64,000 bases of DNA from an uncultured Poribacteria bacterium (GTDB lineage Bacteria; Poribacteria; WGA-4E; PCPOR2b), in contig OY282444.1 in assembly GCA_958296125.1 (NCBI GenBank), positions 1,415,176 through 1,479,175 of the forward strand, read 5' to 3'. Shown here piece after piece: positions 1 to 10,700 of the stretch (the stretch's first letter is position 1; every line of letters starts with the position of its first letter). Both the position numbers and the translations under genes were made by a program. A model generated the notes under the pieces. That model made no database searches. It was not told the DNA's origin and saw only the letters and a program-made list of their open reading frames with translations.

Positions 1-842
1 TCAATATCCGCCCCACGACCGATAATCGCCCGTATTTCTTTCAATTCTTGCGTTTTGATTCGCTCATTCAGATGGTTCGGACGGTTGGCAGAAGTGCCAT
101 CCCGTTCATCGAGTGGGGCTATCTACTCCTGATCGTAACACTAATCCAAGCGGTTTTGGCGGGGCTGGTCTTGATCCTGATCCCGCTCTTTTTCCTGAAG
201 CGGGAAGCTACCTCACCTACCGCTCACAACTCGCGTTTCACCATTTGGCGGGTGTTCAGTTACTTTTTGAGCTTAGGGGTTGGTTTTATGTTCATCGAGA
301 TGTCATTCATCCAGAAGTTTCTCCTGTTACTTGCGAACCCAACGTATGCGGTCGCGGTTGTGCTGTGTGCGTTCCTTCTCTTTGCGGGATTGGGCAGCCT
401 TTTCTCGCTGAGATTGAGGAGGATCCGGAGGCTACAACGACATCCAACGCTCGTTGCTATCGGTATGTTATCGGGCCTCGCACTGATTGACCTACAACTG
501 CTTCCCCCGATTTTTCACTACTTTCTCGCGAGCTCCGACATTCTGAAGATTGCCGTATCAGTTGGACTGATTGCACCTTTAGCGTTTTTCATGGGAATGC
601 CCTTCCCATTGGGGATAGATTGGTTGCAAAGACACCATCCAAATCTGATCGCTTGGGCGTGGGGCATCAACGGATATGCATCAGTCGTGAGTGCGATTCT
701 GGCGACCTGTCTCGCTATTGCGTTTGGATTTAACATCGTGATTCTTCTGGCGATCGGGATCTACCTCATCGGTGGGTATGTCCACTTCCGAATGGATCGG
801 GAGACCGCACCCTATCGCCCTAGTCTCTCTGATAAAAGTTGA
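1..842 (+). CDS. Multi-pass membrane protein, C-terminal part of a spermidine-synthase-like protein (5' partial)
   Basis: The reading frame is open from the window edge, and the codons before the first ATG at 48 encode TDNRPYFFQF, a typical stretch just before the membrane domain of this group. The gene therefore begins upstream and this is only its C-terminal half. At least six hydrophobic helices are visible. The motifs IEMSFIQKF, MGMPFPLGI and WAWGINGYASV match the membrane half of large bacterial proteins that join a spermidine-synthase/methyltransferase-like domain to a multi-helix domain. The catalytic half lies outside the window and the substrate cannot be inferred. A gap of 36 bases separates it from the Pcm gene on the same strand. 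Confidence 0.6.
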   Translation, partial: NIRPTTDNRPYFFQFLRFDSLIQMVRTVGRSAIPFIEWGYLLLIVTLIQAVLAGLVLILIPLFFLKREATSPTAHNSRFTIWRVFSYFLSLGVGFMFIEMSFIQKFLLLLANPTYAVAVVLCAFLLFAGLGSLFSLRLRRIRRLQRHPTLVAIGMLSGLALIDLQLLPPIFHYFLASSDILKIAVSVGLIAPLAFFMGMPFPLGIDWLQRHHPNLIAWAWGINGYASVVSAILATCLAIAFGFNIVILLAIGIYLIGGYVHFRMDRETAPYRPSLSDKS

Positions 843-878
843 CAAAGTACACACTTTTAACAAACAAGGAGGCACATC

Positions 879-1601
879 ATGAAACAGGGTTTTTTCATTC
901 TCGCTACATTTCTCTTGTTAATCGCTATACCCCCCTACAGCGTCGGTGATTTGGACAGCGACCGCGAGTGGATGGTCAAAACCCAGATTGACGCACGAGG
1001 CATCACGGATGGTCGGATCGGTGTCAAGAACAAGTCCGTTTTGGAAGCGATGCGGCGGGTACCCCGCCATGAATTTGTCCCGGACCGCCTGAAATCCCGC
1101 GCATATATCGATATACCCCTGCCGATTGGGTATGACCAGAGCATTTCGCAACCGTATATCGTTGCATATATGACGGAACTGCTCGACCCTCAAAAAGAGC
1201 ACAAGGTGCTCGAAGTGGGCACCGGGTCGGGGTATCAAGCGGCGGTTTTAGCGGAGTTGGTCGATCACGTCTATACGATTGAAATTATCAAGGAGCTTGG
1301 CGAAAGTGCCGAAAAGCGGCTGAAGCGGCTTGACTATAAAAACGTGACAGTGAAAATCGGTGATGGTTACTTCGGTTGGGAGGAACATGCGCCTTATGAC
1401 GCTATCATTGTCACGGCTGCGCCGGATCATATTCCACCGCTGTTGCTGCATCAACTCAAGCCCGGTGGCAGCTTGTGTATTCCGGTTGGTGGGCGTTTCC
1501 GGGTGCAGAATCTGACACTTGTCCAAAAAACAGAAGCGGGTTCGATTATGACGAGGCAGGTGATGCCGGTCCGTTTTGTCCCGTTGACCGGGAAGCATTG
1601 A
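879..1601 (+). CDS. pcm: Protein-L-isoaspartate O-methyltransferase with an N-terminal export signal
   Basis: The enzyme methylates L-isoaspartyl residues with S-adenosylmethionine and starts repair of aged proteins. The family signatures are clear: VPRHEFVP, the stretch around QSISQPYIVAYM, and the SAM-binding loop VLEVGTGSGYQAAVLAE near residue 107, followed by APYDAIIVTAAP. At 240 residues it is longer than the usual 205-215. The extra N-terminus reads MKQGFFILATFLLLIAIPP, which looks like a signal peptide or membrane anchor and suggests a periplasmic form. A strong ribosome site (AAGGAGG) precedes the ATG. The family call is firm; export is inferred. Confidence 0.9.
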   Translation: MKQGFFILATFLLLIAIPPYSVGDLDSDREWMVKTQIDARGITDGRIGVKNKSVLEAMRRVPRHEFVPDRLKSRAYIDIPLPIGYDQSISQPYIVAYMTELLDPQKEHKVLEVGTGSGYQAAVLAELVDHVYTIEIIKELGESAEKRLKRLDYKNVTVKIGDGYFGWEEHAPYDAIIVTAAPDHIPPLLLHQLKPGGSLCIPVGGRFRVQNLTLVQKTEAGSIMTRQVMPVRFVPLTGKH

Positions 1602-1645
1602 ATCCATTCTGAGTGAAATAGCACTGCACTATTGAGGAGAATATT

Positions 1646-3436
1646 GTGAGTAATGGAAATACAAACGGTTTGCCGACATGGGATTTGTCGGATCTTTACG
1701 ATGGCGTTGATGATTCGCGGTTAGACACTGACCTAAATTCGATGGTCGATCAAGCAGCAAAGTTTGAGGAGAAGTACAAAAGCCGCATCGCCTCAGCAGA
1801 TGTGACCGCTGGCCTGTTAGCCAACGCACTCAACGATTATGAAATCTTGATGACAGCACAGTACAAGCCAGGGTCTTATGCCAATCTGCTGTTTTCGACT
1901 GACACCGCGGATGCCCGACGAGGTGCACTGTTACAAAGAACGCGGGAGATCGGGTCAGCAGCGGCGACCCATCTGATTTTCTTTGACCTTGAAATCGGTA
2001 AAATCCCACAAGCAACTTTTGACCGCATCATTGATGACCCGCAACTCGCACCTTACCGCCATTATCTCGAACATGAACGGGCACTGGCAGCGCACCATCT
2101 GAGCGAAACAGAAGAGAAGATTTTGGAGGAAACAGCGAATATAAGGGGCCGCGCTTTTGGACGACTGTTTGCTGAAATCACGGCACGCCAAACCTTTCGC
2201 ATGGACGATAAGGACCTGACCCAAAGCGAGTTGCTGGTGCACTTTTACAACCCAAATCGCGAAACACGCAAAGCCGCCGCTGCCGCCTTGACGGATACGC
2301 TCAAACAGGACGCTCATGTGTTGACCTTCATCTTCAATACACTCCTCCATGAAAAGCAAATTCTGGACGGTTTGCGAAGGCATTCATCGCCCGAAGCAGC
2401 GCGGCATCTCGACAATGAGGTAGACGAAGCGGTAGTCAACACTGTGTCGGATGTGTGTGTGGACAACTACGATATCACCGCCGATTACTACCATCTCAAG
2501 CGGCAGTTGTTGGGGTTAGATGAGTTGACTCACTACGACCGGTATGCCCCGTTGCTCGGAGACCGCGGTAACATCCCATTCGATGAAGCACAGGGCATAG
2601 TGATGGATGCCTTTGGTCGGTTTTCACCGCAGTTGGCGGAAATAACAGAGCCGTTCTTCAGCCAACGCTGGATTGACGCTGAACTCCGTGCGGGCAAACG
2701 GGGCGGCGCATATTGCGCGGGGGTCACGCCTGATTTGCATCCCTATGTTTTCATGAACTATACGGGTAAACCGCGTGACGTGATGACGCTAGCACATGAG
2801 TTAGGGCACGGTATTCACGATGTCCTCGCCAGCAAGCAAAACCTGCTCAACTATCATCCTGTCTTGCCCTTAGCGGAGACCGCGAGCACCTTCGGAGAGA
2901 TGTTGGTGTTCGACCAGTTGCAGTCTACGTTAGAATCGTCGGAGGAGCGATTGGCACTACTGTGCGGTAAAATTGAAGACATTTTTGCCACAGTGTTTCG
3001 CCAGATTGCCATGTATCGCTTTGAGCAGGAGGCCCACCGTCTGCGCCGTGAAAAGGGAGAACAGACGACAGAAGCCTATTGTGAACTCTGGCAGCGGATG
3101 ATGCAGGAGATGTTTGGGGACTCGCTCACGTTGGGTGAAGACCATCAGTGGTGGTGGCTCTATATCCCGCACGTTTTCCAATTGTCGTTTTATGTCTATG
3201 CCTATGCCTTCGGCGAGTTGCTGGTGCTGTCGCTCTATGCACAGTATCAACGCGATGGGGAGTCGTTTGTGCCTCGCTACTTCGATCTGTTGAGTGCCGG
3301 CTGCTCTGCCACGCCCAGCCAATTGGTCGCTAACATGGGGATTGACATCGCCTCCCCCGCGTTCTGGCAGGGCGGCTGCGATTTAATCCGCGAAAAGGTC
3401 GAGCAGGCAAAGGCGTTGATTGAAACGAGGAAGTAA
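1646..3436 (+). CDS. pepF: Oligoendopeptidase F, M3 family zinc metallopeptidase
   Basis: A cytoplasmic zinc endopeptidase that cleaves short peptides. The zinc-binding HELGH motif lies at residues 384-388 (AHELGHGIHDVLA) with the downstream glutamate in AETASTFGEML, as in M3B peptidases. The N-terminal WDLSDLYDG and the C-terminal YVYAYAFGELLVLSLYA are family hallmarks. At 596 residues it is full length. The start is GTG at 1646, placed 7 bases after GAGGAGA. It is probably co-transcribed with the small zinc-ribbon gene that follows 33 bases later. Confidence 0.93.
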   Translation: MSNGNTNGLPTWDLSDLYDGVDDSRLDTDLNSMVDQAAKFEEKYKSRIASADVTAGLLANALNDYEILMTAQYKPGSYANLLFSTDTADARRGALLQRTREIGSAAATHLIFFDLEIGKIPQATFDRIIDDPQLAPYRHYLEHERALAAHHLSETEEKILEETANIRGRAFGRLFAEITARQTFRMDDKDLTQSELLVHFYNPNRETRKAAAAALTDTLKQDAHVLTFIFNTLLHEKQILDGLRRHSSPEAARHLDNEVDEAVVNTVSDVCVDNYDITADYYHLKRQLLGLDELTHYDRYAPLLGDRGNIPFDEAQGIVMDAFGRFSPQLAEITEPFFSQRWIDAELRAGKRGGAYCAGVTPDLHPYVFMNYTGKPRDVMTLAHELGHGIHDVLASKQNLLNYHPVLPLAETASTFGEMLVFDQLQSTLESSEERLALLCGKIEDIFATVFRQIAMYRFEQEAHRLRREKGEQTTEAYCELWQRMMQEMFGDSLTLGEDHQWWWLYIPHVFQLSFYVYAYAFGELLVLSLYAQYQRDGESFVPRYFDLLSAGCSATPSQLVANMGIDIASPAFWQGGCDLIREKVEQAKALIETRK

Positions 3437-3469
3437 CATCTACAACTTAATCTATTCGGAGGAAAGACA

Positions 3470-3655
3470 ATGCCAATTTATGAATATCAATGCAAGCCAT
3501 GCCAATCCAAATTTGAGGTACTACAATCCATCAATGCGGATAACAGTGAACTCGTCTGTCCCGATTGTGGTGCGGAAAAGCCGACGAAGGTTTTTTCCAG
3601 CTTCGCATCGATTGGCAATGGAAAAGCCGCAATCTGTGAAACGGGCTCGACATGA
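3470..3655 (+). CDS. FmdB-family small zinc-ribbon protein
   Basis: A 61-residue protein starting MPIYEYQCKPC, the classic opening of the FmdB/CxxC regulatory-protein family. Two cysteine pairs (CKPC and CPDC) form the zinc ribbon. The usual glycine/cysteine-rich tail is absent and the protein ends in CETGST, so it is at the short end of the family. The function of these proteins is unsettled; some are proposed transcription regulators. GGAGG stands 9 bases before the ATG. The 178 bases after it (3656-3833) hold no further gene I can recognise. Confidence 0.8.
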   Translation: MPIYEYQCKPCQSKFEVLQSINADNSELVCPDCGAEKPTKVFSSFASIGNGKAAICETGST

Positions 3656-3833
3656 GCAATTCCCGGAATGGACGGTTCGTCCTAACGGTTTAAGAAAAAG
3701 ACAAACTGAAAGCAGGGGGCAGGTTGCTTTGAATCCCGATGAAATGGGGGTGGACTTCACTTTTTAACCAGAATCAGGTCAAATACAAGGAGTTACACAG
3801 CGAACCCTAATCTGACACTAAGGAGGATTTCCC

Positions 3834-4463
3834 ATGAACAAGAAACCTGTTGAGTTGTATCTAATCGGCGGTGCCACCGGTTTTCTGAGTGGTGTGTTGA
3901 TGCTCGTATCGAGTTACCTAGTCGTAGCACGTCTTCAGGCCGCTGCTTTGGGAACACCGGAACTCAAGTTGTTGGGAGTGACGCACGGATTAGGTGTCGT
4001 AAGTCTCATCCTGATTGTGCCAACGGTCATTGCGTTGTTTGTGCTGCTCAATACTGTCGTGACGGCACGCGGTTACCTTGGACTCGGTTTTGCGGTCATG
4101 TGGCTGGTTGTAGAGCTAGTTGGACATCTTTCTCAGACTGCACCACTTCGCGCCTTGGGGGAGCTGCACGCAAATCACCCCACCCACGCAATGGCAATTT
4201 ACCAAGTATCGGAAGAGTTCACGGAAGCCCTACTGCTCACCGGAACCTTCTTTGCTGCGCTCACCGCTCTATGTTACGGTCTCTCATTGATAGGCGGCCG
4301 GAATCGGCTGGCAGGATACATCTTCTTGATCGCAGTTCTCGCGTTCCCAATCGGGATGTGGATTCCTGGGGTCGGGGTTCAACTCCATGTTGTCTTGCGT
4401 GCACTTGCTTTCTTGGTTGTGAGCGGTGTTCTGATTAAAATTGCAGCGGCAGAAGAGGAATAA
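3834..4463 (+). CDS. Six-helix membrane protein of unknown function
   Basis: I do not recognise this 209-residue protein. About six hydrophobic segments are visible: roughly residues 8-30, 48-80, 85-103, 128-152, 160-178 and 184-203. The N-terminus is basic (MNKKPVE). The loops contain no obvious catalytic or metal-binding cluster, apart from a conserved-looking histidine in GVTHGLGVV. AAGGAGG precedes the ATG. The stop lies one base before the ATG of the ceramidase-like gene, so the two are very likely translated from one message. It could be an accessory membrane protein for that enzyme, but this is context only. Confidence 0.6.
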   Translation: MNKKPVELYLIGGATGFLSGVLMLVSSYLVVARLQAAALGTPELKLLGVTHGLGVVSLILIVPTVIALFVLLNTVVTARGYLGLGFAVMWLVVELVGHLSQTAPLRALGELHANHPTHAMAIYQVSEEFTEALLLTGTFFAALTALCYGLSLIGGRNRLAGYIFLIAVLAFPIGMWIPGVGVQLHVVLRALAFLVVSGVLIKIAAAEEE

Positions 4464-4464
4464 A

Positions 4465-5643
4465 ATGGGAACCTTAAAAGTTGGTGCCGCGAAGATTAAC
4501 ATCACGCCGCCGCTCGGCTGCAACATGGCGGGATATTCGGGCCGAGACCGTGGCAGCGAGACAATCGCCGATGCACTCTACGCGAAAGTGCTTGTATTTG
4601 ACGATGGGGATACACAAGCTGCAATCATCACCAACGATCTGATTGGGGTGGAAGCGACATTTGTTGATCATGTTCGTCGGTTAATTGAGGAGGCGACGGG
4701 GATTCCGGCTGGCAACGTGATGGTCAGTTGCTCCCACACACACTTTGGTCCCGAAGTCCGCGCATCACGTGCCACGTCCCCCGATAATTCCAAGAATCGC
4801 GTTTACACCAATATGCTTGTGCAGCAGCTCACGACGGTAACGCAACTCGCTCAACAGCGGCTTCAACCCGCATGGGTTGGAGCCGGAAAGGGCAGCGCGG
4901 ATCAGGTCAGCTATAATCGGCACACAATCCGTCGAGATGGGAGTGCACAAACCAGCTTTCGTCTCCCTGACCCCGATTCAGATTTGACGTTCGGTCCCTA
5001 CGATTCGACGGTGAGGGTCCTTCGCGTCGATGGCGCAACGGGGGAACTGGTGGCTTCCCTTATCCACTTCGCTTGCCACCCGGTTACCACAACAGACCGG
5101 ATGTACACCGTTAGCGCGGACTATCCGGGATATGCAATGGAGATGGTCGAATCGGGGGAGGGTGGGATCTGCTTGTTTGGATTGGGCTGTGCGGGGAATA
5201 TTGTCCCCATCCAGCGTGAAGGCAGATACCCCCGCATGATTGGCAGAACTACCGGGGGCGAGGCGATCAAGGTCCTGCAATGGGTCAAGACCTCGAATGA
5301 AGTGAAGGTGCGGGTGGCGCACCAAAAACACGCTCTAGTACTGAAAGCAGCGGTCAATGGAAAAACAAACGAGGAGATTGATCTCCAATGTATCGCGGTT
5401 GGATCTATCTATTTCATCGGACTGCCGGGGGAAATTTTCGTCGAAATCGGCTTTGACATTGTGAATCGAGCGCAACGGGAAAACCTGTTTGTCATGAGCA
5501 TGACCAACGGAAGTGTCGGCTACATTCCGGTCGAGATTGCCTATAAACAAGGGGGGTATGAGTCCAACTCCTCCCGTTTTCGTCCCGGATGCGGTGAGCA
5601 GATCGCCGATGCGGCGGTGGAATTGTTGAATCGAATGGGATGA
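4465..5643 (+). CDS. Neutral/alkaline ceramidase-like hydrolase
   Basis: A 392-residue protein that matches the N-terminal catalytic domain of neutral ceramidases, zinc enzymes that hydrolyse the amide bond of ceramide. It shows the opening VGAAKINITPPLG, the metal-site stretch CSHTHFGPE near residue 100, HFACHPV near residue 205, NGSVGYIP, and a C-terminal ESNSSRFRPGCGEQ. Full ceramidases are about 650-750 residues with a signal peptide; this form lacks both the signal and the C-terminal domain. Such short homologs are common in environmental bacteria and their true substrate is unproven. I chose ATG 4465 because it follows AGAGGAA and starts directly at the conserved domain. Confidence 0.78.
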   Translation: MGTLKVGAAKINITPPLGCNMAGYSGRDRGSETIADALYAKVLVFDDGDTQAAIITNDLIGVEATFVDHVRRLIEEATGIPAGNVMVSCSHTHFGPEVRASRATSPDNSKNRVYTNMLVQQLTTVTQLAQQRLQPAWVGAGKGSADQVSYNRHTIRRDGSAQTSFRLPDPDSDLTFGPYDSTVRVLRVDGATGELVASLIHFACHPVTTTDRMYTVSADYPGYAMEMVESGEGGICLFGLGCAGNIVPIQREGRYPRMIGRTTGGEAIKVLQWVKTSNEVKVRVAHQKHALVLKAAVNGKTNEEIDLQCIAVGSIYFIGLPGEIFVEIGFDIVNRAQRENLFVMSMTNGSVGYIPVEIAYKQGGYESNSSRFRPGCGEQIADAAVELLNRMG

Positions 5644-5784
5644 GTTTAATGTGCAAATCTTTTTGAATAAAGAGCCACCGCTGTTTCAAAGACTTCCTCA
5701 ATCATGAATTTTATGAATCGGGTGCGTAGTCATTGACGTTAGCTCATTTGAACTCGATACGCCATTCGCCCAAAGGAGAGTCTG

Positions 5785-6255
5785 ATGTACGCTCGCTATC
5801 AATTGTTAATATGGACCTCTGTAATTTTTATGCTGACCTTGGCATTATTGACTATATTGCGTGATAATGCAGCGACCGCAAAAACGCAGTTAGAAGAACT
5901 CACACCAACAGAACTGACACAAATAGACATTGAAGATTTGTTGGAATCCAATACTTTTACTTCTCGCGAGAAAGCGGATGAGGCAGCACTCTACGAAGAT
6001 CGATCCAGTGAAGTGCAAACCGAGAAATCCAGCAGACTACCGCAATTCTCCCTGTATCCTGAGAATACCTCCGCGGGTTCAGTGAAGGTCTACTACGTGC
6101 ACAAGGGGGACACCCTCTGGAAAATCTCAAGAATCCATAATCTTGATTTGGGTACTTTGCTAGCCTTCAACAAACTGAAAGACCCAAATCTCATTCGCCC
6201 TGGGCAAAGAATTGAAATTCCTCGCCGGCACATCAATATACAAGTAAGTCCATGA
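5785..6255 (+). CDS. Membrane-anchored LysM-domain protein
   Basis: A 156-residue protein with one N-terminal membrane segment (about residues 7-26). An acidic, low-complexity linker follows, then a single C-terminal LysM domain (about residues 108-150), recognisable from YYVHKGDTLWKIS, the central N-K pair and IRPGQRIEIP. LysM domains bind N-acetylglucosamine polymers such as peptidoglycan, so the protein probably links the inner membrane to the cell wall. No catalytic domain is visible. AAAGGAGAG lies 9 bases before the ATG. The gene stands alone between gaps of about 140 and 170 bases. Confidence 0.82.
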   Translation: MYARYQLLIWTSVIFMLTLALLTILRDNAATAKTQLEELTPTELTQIDIEDLLESNTFTSREKADEAALYEDRSSEVQTEKSSRLPQFSLYPENTSAGSVKVYYVHKGDTLWKISRIHNLDLGTLLAFNKLKDPNLIRPGQRIEIPRRHINIQVSP

Positions 6256-6429
6256 GCAACAAGGGTGGGGCAGTCTGATCGGAAGTGGCATATATTTGCA
6301 ACCGTTCAGGCACAATATCAAACGGCATTTAGAGAGAATCATACTACCTGAGAAATCGAGGCAATCTTCGACGATCCTCGACAGGTCTTGTGAATTTCTA
6401 CGGTTGAAACGTGAAGGAAATCATACATC

Positions 6430-7158
6430 ATGAAAGCTAGAGTTCTCATAGGCGATCATCTTTATTGTTTTATCTATTTTTTATTAATTGCAATCGTGTG
6501 TGGATCGGCTTCAGACGGTCACGCGCAGAGCTATTATCCGGACGAATTCGGGAATACTTGGGTTTTACGCAGCACCGACGGAGTCGACGAGAGAGTTGTT
6601 GCAATCGAGGGGCCCGCAACAATCGGCACTGAATCGCTGAAAGTCATTGCAGATCAGACAAATGACAATATCAGTAAATTTTTTATTAAAGTCGAACCAG
6701 ACCGGATTCTGATATTTCGAGCCATCGCATCAGTCGGACTGTTTGGTGATGTGTCAATCGACTATTCCCCGCCTCAAACCTTCCTGCCTGTTCCAATTGA
6801 GTTGGGTTTAGAATGGACAGTGACCGGTGAAGCCACACTCTCGCTTGGAATAAAAATCGAGGTAACCAACAACACCAAAGCTGTCGCTATTGAAAATGTC
6901 ATTGTGCCGGCGGGAACATTCCGAGACTGCTTGAAAATTGAACAGCACCTTCAAGTTCAGACCTCACTAGGTATCTCCGTTCCTCCACGAAGCAGCATTA
7001 TGTGGCTTGCCCCGGATATCGGTTTAGTGAAAGCCATCAGTAGCGATAATATTATTTTTGAACTCATCGACTACGATATTACTATTGATAGAATCGAGGT
7101 CGCTGTGCAGCCAAAAAAGAAACTGGCAGCGACGTGGGGAGCGTTGAAAAAATGGTAA
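6430..7158 (+). CDS. Secreted protein of unknown function
   Basis: A 242-residue protein with a signal peptide (hydrophobic residues about 12-27, likely cleavage after DGHAQ). The mature part is rich in beta-type sequence. Its pattern, with WVLRSTDG near the start, VPAGTFRDCLKIE in the middle and WLAPDIGLVKA towards the end, is typical of bacterial extracytoplasmic proteins of unknown function that share a 'pure and full path' beta fold. In those proteins VPAGTF-[DE]-C is the most conserved element. No catalytic residues stand out. No partner is evident, and a gap of almost 600 bases follows. Confidence 0.65.
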   Translation: MKARVLIGDHLYCFIYFLLIAIVCGSASDGHAQSYYPDEFGNTWVLRSTDGVDERVVAIEGPATIGTESLKVIADQTNDNISKFFIKVEPDRILIFRAIASVGLFGDVSIDYSPPQTFLPVPIELGLEWTVTGEATLSLGIKIEVTNNTKAVAIENVIVPAGTFRDCLKIEQHLQVQTSLGISVPPRSSIMWLAPDIGLVKAISSDNIIFELIDYDITIDRIEVAVQPKKKLAATWGALKKW

Positions 7159-7740
7159 ACACGAAAATCGGAAATCGGCACATAGAAACAGATTGGAAAG
7201 CGCAGCCGCGGTTTCCCTCTTCACGCGGTATTACCTCCTCGGCCTCCGCATTAATTTGATCCAGCTTACCTCCTGCTCAACCCCCTTGAACCCTAGTATT
7301 CTATTAGCCTTCATGTTGATACCCTCAACACCGACTCTTTGCCAGCGTCAATCTGTGCAACGTTCACCGACCGCAAAATGGCAATCCAACCCTTCTATAC
7401 CTACCTTTTAGCCACGTCAAGCAAACCCGCCTTTCTTTAGATTAGAGCCGTTTGTCATTATAGCTTGGTTTAACGTGGAGAATGCAGAATAATTGTTTCT
7501 TCTCCATGTCCTCTACGTCTCGGCAGTTTATTTTAGCCCGTAATGACTCATCCTGAAAGATAAAAGCAAATGGCTCAGGTTAAAACAGAGTGCAAAAATG
7601 TGAAAAAATGTGGTAAACTTATCAATACTGACCTTTTTGTTCATAACCTTTGAAGGGGTGGGCACAAAAATTGCTCCATAGTTTCTCTGGAATAGGTGGC
7701 AATTTACATTATACTACTCACAATCAATTGGAGAAACGAC
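7159..7740. other. Non-coding stretch, nothing recognised
   Basis: These 580 bases separate two secreted-protein genes. Only a 72-codon open frame at 7193-7411 is present; it has no ribosome site and a composition unlike a protein. I see no tRNA, repeat or strong terminator. The promoter of the large gene that follows probably lies in the AT-rich part (about 7590-7690), but no convincing pair of boxes could be picked. Confidence 0.5.
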
Positions 7741-10700
7741 ATGTTAAGGAAAACTTGGAGAAGAATATTGTGGATCGTTTGTGTCGGTATGACCCTTTCT
7801 GTTCCGGTTTTTGGGCAAACTGAGGGGGAATCGTCGCGTCTGGAGCAAACCGAATTTGCTGCCCACGGAATGAACGAAACGCTGCTTCACATCGCTGCTC
7901 CGGGGCGTTATAGTTTGCAAGTCAAGAGCGACCAAGGCACGGAAATCGGAATTGTAGATCGGATGGCGGGTCCCTTCGCTGTTGATGGGAATGCTGGTGA
8001 ACAGGATGGGCGGCTTGATTTACTACTGGATAAAGGCACTTATAAAATTCGATTGCGATCTCATGAAGCGGGTGTGGGCACACTGAAGCTGGCTGTGCAC
8101 CCGTTTGTGGAGATCGGTTCGTCCGATAAACTCCTCTCGATCGACTCCTATAAAATCGAAAGCGGCTCGCTGGAAGATTTGCAACAGCAGTCTTTCTGGC
8201 TGCATCTCAAAGAGCGGCGGATCCTGCGACTTGAAGCAGTTGGGCGCGACCTCAAAGATTGTCGTCTATGGCGCGATGGGGTTTGGCTTGAGGATATAAA
8301 GCCTAACTTCTCAACCTATGAGCCGGTCAGCGGTCAACCGATGGGCTACGCAGAATTTTATCACGATCTCAACCCGGGGATATACCGGCTGACATTTTAT
8401 GGTGGCGCGGCATTGGCGTGGGCTGACGATTCGGGAGAACACCCCTTCTCCCTGCGAATGGGATACCACCAATTGGGATCAAGCGGTAAGCAGATTATCA
8501 CGCTTTCCCCTTTCAGTCGGGAGGCTTATGTGGCACCGGCGACAACAGATTTCTTCCAGATCTCGCGATCGGATAAAAAAGAGACGACGTTATCGGTGAA
8601 GAGGTGGCGAAATAAGGCGAGCCGACATGGCGGTAGGGCTCAGGGGACCATCACAAAGGAATCCCGCGACCCTTGGGCGGTCGTTCAGGCACCAAGGAAA
8701 ATGGGGAAAAAGTGGGTTATTGTTCAGGGAAACCCCGGCGACCGGGTCGTTTTGACCTATTTCCCCGACGAGCGCGAGGCTTCTATAAGAGGTGGAGACT
8801 ACTGGATTTCTTCTCTGCATTCGATCGAGGGGCACGACGCTATTGATGTCACGGGGATTCTCAGCCACCGAGAGCAGAGGACACCGGTGGATTCACAGGT
8901 GTTGCCTGTTGGGTTAAATACCCCCTTGGTCACGGGGAAATTCAATTTGTTGGGTGATACCAGTCTGTTCCTCAAGCTGGAGGATGCCGGGACCTATGTG
9001 ATTGAGGAGGACAAGGCATCTGGTGCACAAGGGCGCTACCGGATAGAACCCTTCATGGTGAAACACCCCAGAAACTATCGCCCCCCGCCATTTCAGTCGC
9101 CGGGGAAAGCCTTGGAACTGACCCGCGGCTTCCATAAACTCACAATACGACCTGATGAATCAAAGGGAGTTCTCTCATTCGTTTTGCGCCAAAAGGACAG
9201 GGATGTCGGTGATTTCCAGACGAGCTCTCCAGCCGCTCGAAAACAGGGTCTATTGTTGCCCAACGTCGTTCTACCCCGACACCGCGAGCCATATACACTC
9301 CAACTGAATCATCGGCACAATGTCGCCACGGGGATAATTATCCGCTCGTTGCCGATGGATTTAAGCGATCCGCTGCCCGTAACCCTTAACCCAGGGCAAT
9401 CTGTCCCGGTTTTTACTAGAATAAGGCAGAGGGCCACCCTTGTCGTTGAGAGGGATAAAGAAACCCCCTTCCTTTTGACTACGGATACGACCAAGTGGCC
9501 AGCGGTGGCCGTTGATACAATCCTAGCTACCGGCGTGTATCTGTTTAACCTGAAAAACTCAGGGGTAGAGACAACGCTCTTTACCTTAAAGACAATTCCC
9601 GCCGAGCCTCCTTCAGAATTGACGTTAGGGGGCCTAAGGGATCGGTTAAAGCAACCTAAGCCATTTCCGGTCCTCATCGAACAGAAACCGCTGTATGTCG
9701 ATTTTAAGCGCAAGCAAAAGCAGCATTTCACCCTTATCGTAGAGGAGCCGAGTTTTTACCGTCTGGAAACGAGCGGGCGTCTAGCGACCCAGTTGACGGT
9801 GCGGACAGCCCTTACCACCCAACTGTTTACCGCCAAGCAGAACGGCATCGGACGCAATGCCTTGGTACAGCAGTATCTCAGACCCGGTGTGTATCAGATC
9901 ACCATACAAACGCAAGGACAGTCTCGCGGACGGGCAGGAATCCACCTGCGTCGGACACCCCTCAATCTGCAAGGGGGCCTTACAGTCGGATCGGTCAAAA
10001 AAGCGCGCCTAAAACCGGATGTCGCCCTTCGATATACACTGACAATTGATGAACCCGGACAATACCGCCTGCACACCCTTGGTCTCGGTAAGATTTTTGC
10101 CCATCGCTTAGAGGATAAAGAGGAGTGGCCGCTTACGGTGCCTGGGGGTTGGAAAACAACGAGTCAACGTTTCGAGCCGGGGGTTTACTACTACTACTCC
10201 CTGCCCCGACCGGTTGCATCTAAGCGGATTACCACTTTGATGCGAAAGACTAAGAAGCAGGAGCGCGTCGGAAAAGGTCCCCATCCCATCGCCTTCAACG
10301 AAACGGTTAAAATGATATGGCGGGAAGAAGAGGATAGGCCGCCGGACATATTCACAACGGAAATTACGGCACCCGTTGATATGACAATCCACCTAAGCGG
10401 TGGAATGGAGGGAGTTATTCACCTGCGTGGGGAGGCAGGGGAGGGACGGATAATAACGGGAGGCAGGGCATGGAAGGATACGCTTCAACCCGGCCAGTAT
10501 AAAATTGCAGTGAAAAGCGTTAAGGAAGATAATCTTTTGCCTTACACCCTAAGAATGGAAACGTTGCAGCTGATCCCCGGCTTGCAACAGGTTGTTGAGC
10601 TGCCAGCGACCCTAACCGTCCGTCTAGGAAAACCCGGTATCGTCGATCTCTCCAGCTTTGGTAAGACCGATGTGAAAGCTAGCTTATGGGATGAAACCGG

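Noticed and set aside
7193-7411. 72-codon open frame in the gap before the large secreted protein
   Set aside because: No ribosome site, a composition unlike a bacterial protein, and no family pattern.
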